Positions 1 to 11,399 of a stretch of 64,000 nucleotides of DNA are shown piece after piece. Below the pieces are notes generated by a model that was given only the letters and a program-made list of their open reading frames with translations, did not search any database and had not been told where the DNA came from. Positions within the stretch are counted from its first letter, which is position 1. The number at the start of each line of letters is the position of its first letter. A program made the position numbers and the translations under genes. The DNA comes from Flaccisagitta enflata (Eukaryota; Chaetognatha; Sagittoidea; Aphragmophora). The DNA lies in contig OZ231126.1 of assembly GCA_965153355.1 (NCBI GenBank), positions 104,594,001 through 104,658,000 of the forward strand, read 5' to 3'.

Positions 1-950
1 TTCATGTTCTATGATGGCGATTAGCTCGTGCATGTCAGAGTTGGTCAGTCCACACTGTTCCATTCTTTCTTTTTCTTTCCCCACAGTTAGTATGTCGTCA
101 ACAATGGTCATCAAAAATCCTTCTAGAGGCGATTTACTGTCATTGTTCAGACAAGGAAAAAATGAGAGAGAATGAAATTCACTTTGTCCCTTGGCTTAGC
201 CTTGAGAAAGATGTTGCCATTTCTGATATACACATCTGGGTGAGGTACGATTTGCATTTGATAGACTTGTTGTTCATAAGCCTGATTTATGTCATGTTCA
301 AAGCTCAATCTATGCATTGCAAAGGCAATGCCAAATGGCAACATGTTTTCTCTCAGCTTACCAAAGGCACCTAGCTCAAACTTGTCAAGTGTTTCGTCAG
401 TGAAAAGTCTTTCAAGCCTCATGTCTTGTAGGTCTTTTAAATATCTTAAATAGATAAGAAGTGCAAACACACAGGTATCAAGAGAGACATCTGGACGGGA
501 CCTTGGCTCATCAGCTTCCCTCAGACAATTCAAGGCATATCCAAAATCCCTCTGGTTTAGAAACCCAATTGATCGGACAATTGAATGAATGATGGAATCA
601 CTAGGAGTTTCAACTTTTACTTGGAAATTAAAACGCCCCTCATCATCTTGGGAAATCTCGCCACTTGGGAAATACTTCTCACCAAGATCCCGAAATTTTC
701 TTCTGGACATACCATCGAGTGCAATGGGATACGCTTTGGGAGTACTATTCTTATCAGGCCCAATGGCACCACTCATTCTGTTTTTTCCTTTATCTTCCAA
801 TAATTTTTCTAGTAAATGATCATTTTGACATTTTCCTTTTTTACAAAGATTGTGAGGAGAAATATTGATATAGCTTCTAATGCCAAATACGAAAAAAGAT
901 CCATCTTCCTCCTCCTCCGCGGCCTCTACCACGTGTTTGGCCGCGTCCAT
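1..950 (-). CDS. Unrecognised protein, 267-aa ORF at the left edge, possibly continuing off the window
   Basis: An ATG at 950 opens a 267-residue frame that stops at 147. I do not recognise it. The N-terminus is acidic (a run of EEEED near residue 12), followed by a basic segment and a mostly helical, leucine-rich C-terminal half with a hydrophobic stretch near residue 165. There is no clear signal peptide or transmembrane helix. Beyond the stop, bases 1 to about 135 on the same strand hold another open, charged stretch that runs off the window edge. It could be a further exon, but I found no donor and acceptor pair that joins the two in a consistent phase. No other gene lies within 2 kb, so context gives no clue. 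It is more likely coding than not because of its length and balanced composition in an AT-rich region. Confidence 0.45.
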
Positions 951-1900
951 TGACGTTTCTTCCCATCAAAAAACTGGAGAATTTCTCGTTGATATTATCC
1001 ATAGAAACACTTATTCTTGGGTTTGAATGAGTGTTGACTGCATTAGGCGTTCTGTGTCATTGCCCTGCAGTGTGAGTGTTAATTTGAAAGAGTTCGTCGT
1101 CAATGAAAAATTCGTTGTCAATTTCACTCATATCGTTGTTGCTTTTATTCAGGTTTGTAGCTGAGCTGATTCTTTCTTTATTTCCTTTTGTTGCGAAAAA
1201 GAGATTTTCTTTTGTAAAACATTGTTATCAGATTCTAAAGTTGGATGCCGAATCCCTCCCCATGGAGCGTAGTTTTTTGTTGTTTTGTTTGTTTTGTTTG
1301 TTTTGGCGCCGTCTTCGTTGTTCGTAGACTGCGAGTTTACCCCATCATCCTGCGTGGGCCAGACGCCATCTTCTGGAGAGATCGCTGGCCATGTTTTGGG
1401 TCTTGTTTTTGATTGTTTTGTTTTTGTTTAGTATCTGTTTCTGTCGTATGTTTTCCTCTTAGTAGTCGGAATTCAAATAAAAAGTTTTTTCTCGGCGATT
1501 TCCCCTCAGGGTCGCCGTCTGCCATCTTCAAGGAAAGCAAAACAAATTGATGAGTATAAAATCGTTATAGAAACACTTAACACCCCATCCCCCTTTTTGT
1601 GGTCAAGAATTAGAGCGGTAGTAGCAATCTATATAAGCTATCCGAGTGGTAATAGCAAATTGACTATAAGGCTATCAGAGGCATACAAATATGATACTAA
1701 AATGAATATACCAATTTTCACATCATAACTACTTTACCTTTATTCTTTCAATCCAAGAAGAAGCGTGTTGATGTCAGGAAAAGAGATACATAAGTGAATA
1801 CAAATGAAACAGAATCCCCTCATCTATGGGGCAAGCATGGTCACGTGATGATGCTTGGGGGTTGAGAGAGATTGCACCAATGAGAGAGCGCAGGGGGGAG
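951..1900. other. Gene-poor spacer
   Basis: T-rich DNA with short TTTTG runs near 1270-1300 and 1400-1430. I see no convincing coding frame, RNA gene or complete mobile element here. Confidence 0.5.
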
Positions 1901-1907
1901 AGAGAAG

Positions 1908-1925
1908 CAGAGAGAGAGAGAGACC

Positions 1926-1972
<47 letters not shown>
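1908..1972. repeat. (GA)n microsatellite
   Basis: A GA dinucleotide tract, imperfect at its left end and pure from about 1929. It is the first of several long GA/CT tracts in the window. Confidence 0.95.
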
Positions 1973-1975
<3 letters not shown>

Positions 1976-2486
1976 TCGATCGACCGCGTGGATGATAACT
2001 AATTTTAATACAAGTATTGATATCTCATACCCAAACCCCACGAGGTTCAAAATGAGTCAGATTTTAACCCTTTTCACAACGAAACTTTCAAAAAAAGCAA
2101 CACTTCTTTTTCAACTTCTATTTGTGACTTTCAATTGAACCTAGCTAACTTCGATAAACATGTGCTGATTAAAGCCTTGTTGGTTAATATCTGGCTATAA
2201 TCTTCGTCATATAACCACCCACGCGATCAACAGTCTTTATAGAAACTATCGAATCATTCGTCAAAAAATCAAAACTGATAACAGATCAGCGGACATTCGA
2301 CTAACCTCAATACCAGGCTACCCCGCGCCTAATCACCCCGCTCCATCCTAACCTCCACTCCCATTAAGACTTAAAGACATTTCCAAAAATCTTTGTTACG
2401 GGGTTGATTGTGGAACTAACAAACAGGAATCACAAAACCACTACGAAACAATCCCTATCACCACCTTGTCTTCAACAACAGGATAT

Positions 2487-2575
2487 GATCAGCCTGTTGC
2501 TTCCTCTAATCAGCCTATTGCATCCTCTGATCAGCCTATCAGTCCTCTGATCAGCCTGTGGTGTCCTCCGATTAA
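2487..2575 (+). repeat. Degenerate minisatellite, unit about 21-25 bases
   Basis: Four diverged copies of a unit built on GATCAGCCTRTTGCNTCCTCT. Read on the plus strand the unit gives a repeated Ser-Ser-Asp/Asn-Gln-Pro-Ile pattern for about three copies before the frame is lost, so it may be a remnant of a coding minisatellite. No supporting exon structure was found. Confidence 0.6.
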
Positions 2576-3140
2576 CCCAATCAATCCAGGGGACTCATAA
2601 ATCTGAATCACGTCAGCCCAAATTCTACTCATTTCGTCGCCGATTTGGTAATTATTTTATCCTACTTTTGTAAATCATCCCGCGTAATTCCTCTTTCACA
2701 TTCTCCATTCAAATTGAAACACTCATTCAAAGTTCATCATATTTACTGCGACAATTCTCTTTTTTTTTCTGATGTTTATCACCACGTGGTTTTGAAGATC
2801 TCACATCAATTTTCTTGTCTCTTTAATTTCTTGTGCTTTTCAGTTTTCAAACCGAAATTATCACTGTCAAACACAAGACACAAGGACTGACGTCATCAAC
2901 GATGCGTCTCAAAGCCAAGAAACCAACGTCAAAGAGGTTGGACCAACTTTGGGGTTGTAGGACCATCTGTATTTGGTATGCGTGGATCTGCATAGCGCAC
3001 CTAAACCTAGTCAACATGAAGCCCCTGCCATCGGACCCCAATGGACCCGGGATGTTAGTAATCTGTCTGTCAATCTGTCTGATTTGTCTCAGCCTTGTTT
3101 TTTTTTGTCAACGTCTTTTGTTTTCTTTCCACTCTTGTCA

Positions 3141-3146
3141 AACTCC

Positions 3147-3199
<53 letters not shown>
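3141..3199. repeat. (CT)n microsatellite
   Basis: A CT dinucleotide tract of roughly 28 units following T-rich DNA. Confidence 0.95.
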
Positions 3200-3201
<2 letters not shown>

Positions 3202-3595
3202 GACATTCCATGAGACCGAGTGTTTCATGATTCATTCCATGGATCCACAGCTGATTTGCATATTGTCGAAAAGTGTTTTATTTAGATATAAACTCTGCTT
3301 GCAAGATTTTTATATCATTTATAGTGTTATTTTTGACTCAGACAATTATCTCATTTAATTACATTTAAAAAATCAAAATCCAGGGTCAAGTTATGTATTT
3401 CAAAAGTAGATGATATTAAATATGATTCATGAAGACATTCTACATTACAAAATGGTTCAGTATTCAGAAAAATTTGATACTCAATGTCTCCTCGTCAGCA
3501 TTTGTTACAATGCTGTGGTTCTTCCCCAATCTCTGCTAGGTGCTAAGGCCAAGGACTAAATAATGTTCTGAGAAAGGCTCGCATCTTAAACAACT

Positions 3596-3597
<2 letters not shown>

Positions 3598-3681
<84 letters not shown>
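3598..3681. repeat. (CT)n microsatellite
   Basis: A CT dinucleotide tract of roughly 41 units, directly before a pyrimidine-rich stretch that could act as the tract of a splice acceptor at about 3732. Confidence 0.95.
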
Positions 3682-3684
<3 letters not shown>

Positions 3685-3732
3685 CACATTCAAACCCCTT
3701 CTCCCTCTCCCCATCCCCTCCCCCCCCTCTAA

Positions 3733-4142
3733 GGATCCGCACGATAGCTCCAATGCCGACGCCGATGCCAACGCCATCAACCAGTACGAGCACGAGCCAA
3801 CGCCCACAAACATCAAGGTCAACTCCACATGGAGGGTCTCTGACTTCACCGATTCCATCGGAGGATCCACATGTGAGGCAAATTACAAACAACACTCGTC
3901 CGCTCCCGTGCCATGATAAACCAGGCGTATCCGTGGGTCTAGGCGTAATTACTCCCTGTCTCTTTTTGTCTTTCTGTCTGAACTGCTTCTTGTACAAACA
4001 TTTGAAGAAAGCCGAAAATGTTGCACTCTTTGAGAGCTTTCGCCGTTCGATGCGCAGAGGAGAGTCTGATTGCCTGCTCGACAATGACACCGATGACGCT
4101 GATGACAACCGTCGTAGTTTGTATCAAAGAGATGGCGTCTGA
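3733..4142 (+). CDS. Possible exon with a membrane-like segment, unrecognised
   Basis: A pyrimidine-rich stretch ends in CTAAG at 3732, a fair splice acceptor. Two plus-strand frames are open after it. One stays open to 4142 and encodes a Pro/Ser/Thr-rich stretch, then a hydrophobic segment (about 3945-3995) with cysteines, then a basic and finally an acidic tail: the layout of a single-pass membrane protein's last exon. The other frame stops near 3916. A minus-strand frame is also open across the region, so the assignment is uncertain. No homologous family is recognised. Confidence 0.25.
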
Positions 4143-4680
4143 TCCGCACGTATCTGTAGCCTTGTTTGTCTTCATGCAGCAGAATTGGGTCATATCAACC
4201 CCGCCTTTGACTCATACGCCGTAACCTCGCTTTGAGATCTTTTTTTTATTCCTTATCTGCTCAATTTTTGCTTTGTTATCACTTTGAATCACGCTCCTGT
4301 TATCAAGCCTACTTTTTGGTCAATCCTCATATCAGTAGTAATAGCTATCACGTGTTAGGGAGTTTCCCCAAATGTCCGGCTATCATCATGTGTTCCCGTT
4401 TATTCTCGGGAGAAAGTATATCGAAGTCAAGTTTCAAGGTTCAAAGTTTCTAAATGCAAGTTAGGACGATGTGCTTTCAACAAAGTTTCACCTTTGTATT
4501 GATTCGTTTTAAATTGTTCTTAATTAAACTTGACAACAAATGTATTTACTCTTTTGTTTGTAAAAACTCTTATCTAGATAGCTATTCTTTTTTTATCATA
4601 GGGTAAGTCTAATGAATTAAATGACATTGTATGGGTTTTTTATAACTATTCTTTTCTTACTTTATTTTTTTAATAGAAAA

Positions 4681-4930
4681 TAGGCAAGGCAAGGCAAAGG
4701 TAATAGGTTGTGAGGCAAAAAAGGCACTAAGACAGATTGGCAGTGAGGCAAAATGGATTAAAAGGCAAATTGGCAGTGAGGCAAAGTGGGCACTGAGGCA
4801 AATTGGCAGTGAGGCAAAATAGTTCTTGAGTTAAATAGGCAAGGTTAAATAGTCACGGTTAAATAGGTAAAATAGGCACTGAGTCAAGTAGGTAGGGTTA
4901 AATAGTCAGGGTTAAATAGTCAAAAAAGTT
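4681..4930. repeat. Degenerate short tandem repeats (GGCAAAxTGGCAGTGA and GGTTAAATAGTCA)
   Basis: Two blended repeat types: about ten diverged copies of a 20-base unit containing GGCAAATTGGCAGTGA, then several copies of GGTTAAATAGTCA. They sit in AT-rich DNA with no coding frame. The stretch 4931-5430 has only short open frames that I cannot support as genes. Confidence 0.75.
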
Positions 4931-5436
4931 TTTATGAATTGAAAGGACAAGATAATCAGTAAAACGGAGCTAATTATGAATGATCTGGGATACGGGTTCC
5001 AGTTGTTTTCTTAGTTTAGTTTTTGGGCTTAGGTCAAGAGTTAAATCATTAAAATCGTTGTCGTTGAAGCATAATTGACCACCGGCTGCAATGCTTTCTT
5101 CCGCTGATGAACCAAGACGTTGCCAAAGAAATCGTGGAATCCCGAGTCATGGATTTTCTTTTGGCATTTCAATTGCGCATGATTCGACACCTGATTGATG
5201 GACAAAATAGTTGGAAGGGATATAGTACATTGCATCCAGTGATAAATATGTTGTATAAAGACTATTGTAACAAAAATGGTGGGCTATGAATGTTATATGA
5301 CAAGATATGAATGGTGAATGAATGACAGTTCATACAGTTAAGTATATCTCTTACTTAATCTTTTTTTGAATGGATTGAGGCATACGAATGAAAGCATGTG
5401 GAAAACACTTCATTCTCGCTGTCGTCAGATGTGCTA

Positions 5437-6388
5437 CCCTGTTTTCAAAAGCAAGTGATACCAGCAAAACCTTTGTTGTGCCTAAACGACTCATTTTGAG
5501 AAATACTGGTTGGATGCGTCTGAAAGCACATAAGCTACCATTTTTTCATGTAAAATTTCAAAAGACTGGGTTCAGAAGTTAAGCCTCCACAAAATTTTGA
5601 GTGAAAATGTAATAAGTCACATTCGAGGTTTCTCAAGAAATTGATAGATTTACACCATTACATTAAATCAATCTCATTTCTGTATGAATCAAGCAAAAAT
5701 GGCCTGATTGGTCTTGAAAGATAGATATTAGTCTTAGTTTAAGCATCAAAAAAAGATGAGCAAATCAATTTGGTTGTTAGGGAAAAATCAAGTTTTTCTC
5801 TAATTTTTTGAGGGTTGAACAGGGTTTTTGTCCCATAATCTGTTGATAAGGGCAAATTTTTTAGTTGCGTGCTACACAACTTGTCTGTCGGTCCGTCCGT
5901 CGGTCCGTCCGTCCGTTGGTCCGACACACTTTACTTTTTCTGGGTTTTTGCAGTTTTTGGCCTCACTGCTCCAGCCCAAATGATGGAGTGACTTCAATTG
6001 TGGCCCCTGCCCACCCGCACGCGACTGGGGTAGCCGTGTATCCGGCCTTGTTTTCTTAAAATGGAGAAAAATCCAAAGCAATTCAAAACCAGAGTAAAAT
6101 GCCATATAAATATAGAAATTCTTTTTAGTTTAGCTCTACTTTCACAGAAATGTAAGAGTTTATTGATGAAAATGTCCTTAAAAATGCAATTTTTAAGCAA
6201 AATTTCGCCAAATTTCCTCAAATTTCAAAATGATATTGAAACCAAACCGTTTGACGCAGTAATCTGAAATTTTGTATGAACAAATAGTAGGTTATATGCT
6301 TGGGGATAGAACCAATCCGGATTTTCCAAAATGGATACTTGAAGCACAATGAAGGTTTTACTGGTGTCTGTCGCTTTTGAAAGCAGGG
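5437..6388. mobile_element. Mariner/Tc1-type MITE with TA target duplication, carrying a nested HSE copy
   Basis: Terminal inverted repeats of roughly 150 bases: the left end CCCTGTTTTCAAAAGC matches the reverse complement of the right end at 6373-6388 with about three quarters identity over the arms. Both ends are flanked by TA (5435-5436 and 6389-6390). There is no transposase frame. An interspersed HSE copy (5862-6055) was inserted inside it later. The right end abuts a minus-strand coding exon, and the reading frame appears to resume to the left of 5436, so this MITE probably landed in an exon. Confidence 0.7.
5862..6055 (+). mobile_element. HSE copy, AGTCGCG subfamily, nested in the MITE
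   Basis: Starts with a degenerate hairpin (AGTTGCGTGCTACACAACT), then a GTCGGTCCGTCC tract, the middle part with ACACACTTTACTTTTTC, the partner GCACGCGACT at the 3' side, and the terminal GCCGTGTATCCGGCC followed by TTGTTTT. It is a full-length example of the short form (194 bases). Confidence 0.8.
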
Positions 6389-6390
6389 TA

Positions 6391-6896
6391 AGGTTGTTGA
6401 CGCTCAAAGATTTGTTGAATGCATAATTCACGCAGCTGTAGTCTTCAGCAATATTAACACGTGAGGTTCGAGGAATGGAAGAAGGTCGTCGACGTAATTT
6501 TCTAGGAGGTGGTGGCGGGGATCTACTTGGGATGGGTTCGATGTAATCCATCTCGACTTGAAGCGTAGCTGGTTCATTGTTTCCGGTTTTAGCATTTCCT
6601 TTGTTTGCCGTATAACTACCACCAACAGCGCCTTTTTCTTCTTCTTCCTCCGTCCACTCTGACAATGGCCAAAGGCCTTGCGCCACCTTTCTTTCTTCTT
6701 TTTTGATCCATTCTCTTTCCAACTCCTCCTCACTTGTTCGTGCTTCTTCGTTTGCCCCATAACTACCACCAACAGCGCCCTCCTCCTCATCCTCCATCCA
6801 CTCCGATGAAGGCCAAAGGCCTTGTCTTATTCTTTCTCTTTCCTTCTCCTCCTCATCTCTTTCTCTTGCTTCCTCTTTGTTTAGTTCCTCTTCATC
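6391..6896 (-). CDS. Exon of an unrecognised acidic protein with an internal repeat
   Basis: On the minus strand an acceptor (CTCATTAG, ending at 6897) is followed by an open frame rich in Glu, Lys and Arg. About 50 residues are repeated: both copies contain QGLWPxSEW, then an acidic run, then GAVGGSY. The repeat is also visible in the DNA around 6600-6660 and 6760-6830. A proline run (SPPPPPRK) follows. The exon runs up to the MITE edge at 6390. Removing the MITE and one TA would let the frame continue to the left of 5436 for about 18 codons to a TAA; this is inference. No domain is recognised; the composition suggests a coiled-coil or disordered protein. Confidence 0.45.
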
Positions 6897-7022
6897 CTAA
6901 TGAGCGTTTTCGTTTATCACGGTTAAGGTAATATCGTGTTCCTTCGACGTAAGAAATTCCTCGCGTGACTGGTAGAAAGTGATTTCATATATATTTCAGA
7001 TCAGGTGAATTGTTGATGTATT

Positions 7023-7165
7023 CAACAAGGCCGGATACACGGCCATCATTTGCGGATGGTGGGGCAGGGGCGGAAATGCTTGTTTTTCCACTTTTCAATT
7101 CTATTATTACGGATGGACGGACCAACGGGTGGACAAAGCCTCTTGTAGAGTTGTGTGTTTTCATG
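7023..7165 (-). mobile_element. HSE copy, AGTTGCG subfamily, 5' hairpin eroded
   Basis: Minus orientation. The 3' end (AACAAGGCCGGATACACGGCC on the plus strand) is intact, as are the CAGGGGCGGAAATGC middle and the GACGGACC tract. The start hairpin at about 7150-7165 has decayed to GAGTTGTGTG. Confidence 0.75.
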
Positions 7166-7449
7166 TAAAGTGGTTTAATCAAATTTATGTACTGTCATGG
7201 TGTGGGTAGTGCGCATGTTTTATGTAACTCTAACCTGTGATCTCCGCGCGTGTCTTGCTCTGTAGAAATAAACCCAAAGTCGACGATGGAGTTGCATGGA
7301 CAAACACGCCGCGACAATTATGACGAGAAAGAGAAGAATAGAAAGAACACTGAGAAAGGGGAAAGAAAAGTGGGGGGGGGGGTGATTCAGATCAATTAAT
7401 TTAGACAGTTAGTTTAATCATATAGTGATTGAGTGATTAATTGAAATGC

Positions 7450-8110
7450 ACGATCTAATCTTACATTGTAGATACAATGAAGGCAGAGACTTGCCAGGGT
7501 CGGTGTTTGCTCTTTCACTTTTTCTTTTTCTGGCATTTCCGGCGTAGAAGACGACGGTGTTTTGATTGCCGCCAAGAGACGCGAGGAAGTCGTTGACGAA
7601 ACTCGATTGTTCACTGTAGCGTTCAGTGAAAGCGGAAGAGTTGTTGTTGTTGTTGTCGTTGTTTCCACGTCGATTGTTTCAGGAACAATGTCCGGTTCAG
7701 TCAGGAACAAAGATCGGTTCAGTCAGGAACAAAGATCGGTTCAGTCAGGAACAAAGATCGGTTCAGTTTTTACTTCCGGTAGAGATCTCTTCTTTTCCTC
7801 CTCCTCCTCTTCTTCCTTCTTGAAGGCGACATTTGGTGGAGATGTTGTTGTTGTAGTCGACGACGGCGTTGTTGTTGATGATGTTGTTGTTGTTAGTTAT
7901 GTTGTTGTTGTTGCTGCTTCAGTTGTTTCCAGTTCGCGAAGACGGAGACAACCACGTCCGTTTTTTGGCAACAGGATTGACGGCATTGTTACACGTGAAA
8001 CGACACCTCTCAGCCAGTGTGTAGAAGTTGTTGTCGTTGTTGTCGGGGATTCCGTCGTCGGGTCCTCGCGCCACACCAATCCTTGCTCTTCGGTCGTCAG
8101 AAAATCTTGG
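7450..8110. repeat. Low-complexity region: GTT/GAC trinucleotides and a 22-base tandem repeat
   Basis: Dense GTT/AAC runs (7637-7670, 7840-7915, 8018-8045) surround three tandem copies of a 22-base unit (CGGTTCAGTCAGGAACAAAGAT, written here only as a position guide: 7689-7767 with its partial fourth copy). The unit length is not a multiple of three, so each copy shifts the frame. Both strands have long open stretches; the minus strand shows a Thr-rich then Lys/Glu-rich composition, but with an in-frame stop. I do not call a gene. Confidence 0.55.
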
Positions 8111-8231
8111 CCTATATCAAGGGCTTTCCCAATGCATTTGACGTCAATATTGACTCTGGCGCAAATAGAGTATGCGTCAAATGGATCAAATCTGGGAAAT
8201 GGTAAGGAAATGGATGGAAATACAGTAAAAT

Positions 8232-8390
8232 AAGGTTTGATAAAAGGCCTTTAGTTGCGGACAAGTGGGCAGGGGTGGAAACGCGCGTTTTTCCACTTTT
8301 CAACTCAAGCGTGACGGATGGACCGACCAACCGATTGACCGACCAACGGATGGACAAAGCCTCTTATAGAGTTGCATGTTCGCAACAAAA
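8232..8390 (-). mobile_element. HSE copy, AGTTGCG subfamily
   Basis: Minus orientation. Hairpin TTGCGAACATGCAA at the right, partner AGTTGCGGAC read on the plus strand at 8251, and a middle with GCGCGTTTTTCCACTTTTC. The terminal GGCC hairpin is partly lost. Confidence 0.75.
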
Positions 8391-8418
8391 AATGGTAGTC
8401 AGAAAGAAAATTTCATTA

Positions 8419-8946
8419 ACAGGGTGTGCAAAATTATCAAAAAATAAAATAGATATAATAAAATTGATACATCATCAATTCTAGTATATATTGAGAAGAA
8501 TATTTATACATAATAGACAAGAAACTATACAATTAGTTGATGTTAAACAACTTGAGCTTCTTTAAAACATCTTTTTTTCGATTTAAAAACGACGGGGTTA
8601 ATCACAGTGTAGTGGAATTTAAAGAAATATCAATATTGTATAATGTAATTTTCTACATTTCAGGATTTAAAAAAAAAAAATCAATGAAAAGAAAAAAATT
8701 CAACATGCATTCCTTAAAAGGCTAACTGAAGAGGACATGTTTAATTACAATTATAAATATTATAGAATATATATATATCACATAAAAGAAATGAAATATA
8801 CAGTTAATGTTGTAAAAACGACATTATGCAAATTATATTGGAAGAGATTTCATATCAAATAATACTGGTGTAATATTCCTTTTCATGAAATGTAGTCAAG
8901 CTGATCTTATCAATAAATATTGTTCCAATAATTTTGCACACCCTGT
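8419..8946. mobile_element. Mariner-type MITE, 528 bases, TA target duplication
   Basis: Inverted ends ACAGGGTGTGCAAAATTAT (left) and its exact reverse complement (right), flanked on both sides by TA (8417-8418 and 8947-8948). The interior is very AT-rich with no transposase frame. The CAGGGTGT-type end and the TA duplication are typical of Tc1/mariner non-autonomous elements. Confidence 0.85.
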
Positions 8947-8970
8947 TATCAACAGCTGAAACCATTTTTG

Positions 8971-9050
8971 TTTTTAGTCGCGGACACGCGACTCTACACC
9001 TTGCCGTGTCGGTTGGCAGGTCGGTATGTCGGTCTGTCGGTCCGTTGCAC
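8971..9050 (+). mobile_element. HSE 5' fragment
   Basis: Hairpin AGTCGCGGACACGCGACT followed by CTACACC and a GTCGGT tract. This hairpin mixes the loop of one subfamily with the stem of the other. The sequence diverges after about 9050; 9051-9690 shows nothing I can assign. Confidence 0.7.
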
Positions 9051-9689
9051 TATGGAATAGGCCCTTAATACCCGCAAGAAATAACCTACCAAGTCGCAAT
9101 TTGAAAATTTCATGTTTTTCCACCGCAGCGTGATGGTTCATAGTCTGAATTTCTAATTTGACTTTTTGTTAGGGCTTAAAAGTGCTTTTCAATACCCTTA
9201 ACTTACCTCGTTACTATGGTTACCAGGCCCTAGTAAAAAAATGTGCAAAAAACAGCATTTTTCATTGAAGCATTGCGTACAGAAATTTTTCAGTCACATG
9301 TACGCGCTTTGGCATTGTGTCAAGTGTGTATCTAGACTACCTCCATGCAAAAAATCTCCAGTGTGACTCAAAAATTGAGCCAGCAATGACTCTTCAAAGT
9401 TGCACCCGTACAAAAAAATTTTTGCTTCAGAAATTCAAAATTTTCTCTTTTTGCACAGTTTTCCACACATTCTCGCTATTACATATTGAAAGTACATCAT
9501 ATGCCGAGCAAAAGTATATATGGTTTTACCTGCGCCAGCTTGCGCCGGAGCACGATTTTTTTTTAATGAAAATTATAGGTCATTTTTCTCATTTTTGAAA
9601 ATGATGTAAATTAGACATTTTTTACACTAACTTGCTGAAATTTTGTATGAGACACTCCCTGGTCAACAACAATCTGTTTTTTTAATCAT

Positions 9690-10290
9690 TTTTCATTCAT
9701 TCATTCATTTATTCATTCATTCATTCATTCATTCATTCATTCATTCATTCATTCATTCATTTATTCTTTCATTCACTAAATCACTCATTTAATTCTTCTT
9801 TCTTACTGGAATTCAACCATTCATTCCTTTCTTCTAATTCATACATTCATTCATTCATTCATTCATTCATTCATTCATTCATTCATTCATTCATTCATTC
9901 ATTTATCCATTACTCATTCTTCAACTAATCCAATTGTCAGTTGTTGATTTTTTAATAAATGTATCTCTTCAATCATTGTCAACAGATGCGTATTTTCATG
10001 CAAAGCACTGTTTCTCTTAAAACGATTTTCATTTATTCATTCATTCATTCATTCATTCATTCATTCATTCATTCATTCATTCATTCATTCATTCATTCAT
10101 TCATTCATTTATCAATTCATTCATTCATTCATTCATTTGTAAATTCATTAATTCATTCATTATTTTGTTCCTTCATTCATTTATTTAGATTTGAAAAGAA
10201 CAAACTGTTTGAAACTGACACTTGTTTCATTCATTCATTCATTCATTCATTCATTCATCCATTCATTCATTTGTTCATTCATTCAAGTTC
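9690..10290. repeat. (CATT)n tetranucleotide blocks
   Basis: Four separate blocks of CATT/TTCA repeats (about 9691-9775, 9842-9904, 10028-10150 and 10227-10286) separated by 70-120 bases of unique AT-rich DNA. Frames through them encode Ser-Phe-Ile-His repeats and are not genes. Confidence 0.95.
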
Positions 10291-10385
10291 AGTCTATATG
10301 GCGATGAGCTTGTTGCTCCATGAAAGATTTGATTTTGTGCGGTTACTTCAGAAGCAAGTTAGTAAAAGCTGTACTTTTGACTTGC

Positions 10386-10577
10386 TCTGTCCGTTGGTTG
10401 GTTAATTGGTTGGTCAGTCGGTTGGTCCGTCATGCTCGAGTGAAAACAAGGCCATATATACTCCCCCCCAGTCGCTGACGGGTTGGAACGAGCATAAAAC
10501 AAAAATGTAACGTGGTGTGACCAACCAACCAACCAACCAACCACAACAAGTTCTAGAGTCGCGTGTCTGCGACTAAA
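10386..10577. mobile_element. Two HSE fragments facing each other
   Basis: A plus-oriented piece (10386-10460, GTTGGTTGG tract then CATGCTCGAGTGAAAACAAGG) meets a minus-oriented 5' end (10482-10577) that finishes with the hairpin AGTCGCAGACACGCGACT read on the minus strand. The arrangement suggests insertion near or into an older copy. A short 3' fragment of another copy (CTGTGTATCCGGCC) lies at about 10800-10826. Confidence 0.65.
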
Positions 10578-11009
10578 AATGCAGAAAATGTTTGCAATCA
10601 CTTAAACACTCAATTTGTTAATCATTTATGTTACTCATCATTGACAAGTCACCAATTTATTCTTATAGAGCTCAAGATAGGTGAAGGAAACCATTCATTA
10701 TCATATTCGTCTGTGGCTAGGTGGAGTAAGCTTGGAATAGGTCTGACAGAGCTCGGGATAGAATCTAAGAATTAGATTAATTAAAAACGCCAGGCGCACC
10801 GTCTGGCCCTGTGTATCCGGCCTTAATTTCTATGATTTGAATGAACTCTTTATCAGGGGCTGTTCCTTCCCTATTTCATCAATTTCCCGCTTGCATGAAC
10901 CATAACGACAGAAAATGAGGATCATAAGATTTAGATTATGCCCAGATGGATATGGTTCCCCTTGTCTCGCCAAAATTATCAACTGTGTTTCAGTTTTCAG
11001 CACCTCCAT

Positions 11010-11392
11010 TTTTAGTCGCATGCCACGCAAATCTATAAACAAAACAAAAATCATGAAAAAGCAAAAAAGATGTGAATCTATCTCCTGAATAAAAAAAAAA
11101 ACTTGTGTTGGACTGACGGACTAACCCATGGACAGTTGTGATTGTGTGTGTGTGTGGGGGGGGAAGAAATTGCATGCCGAGTGCAGTCGAGTGCTACGCG
11201 ACTCCACACCCTGCTTTGTCGGTCCATCCATCCATTAGTCCGTGCGTCTGTCCGTCTGTCGGTCTGTCTGTCACACTTTACTTTTTTGGGGTTTTTGCTG
11301 TCTTTAGCCTCACCACTTCTGCCCAAATGTGACCTCAGCCCCTGCCCACCCACACGCGACTGGGGTAGCTGTGTATCCGACCTTGTTTTTTT
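11010..11392 (+). mobile_element. HSE copies: a 5' fragment and a full copy
   Basis: A decayed 5' end (TTTTTAGTCGCATGCCACGC) lies at 11010-11035. The full copy is at 11186-11392: hairpin region AGTCGAGTGCTACGCGACT, a GTCCATCC/GTCTGTCC tract, CACACTTTAC, partner ACACGCGACT and the terminal TGTGTATCCGACC. It belongs to the AGTCGCG subfamily. Confidence 0.75.
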
Positions 11393-11399
11393 TTCAAAG

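Noticed and set aside
9959-10405. 148-codon plus-strand frame with SFIHSFIH repeats
   Set aside because: It is the (CATT)n microsatellite read in frame.
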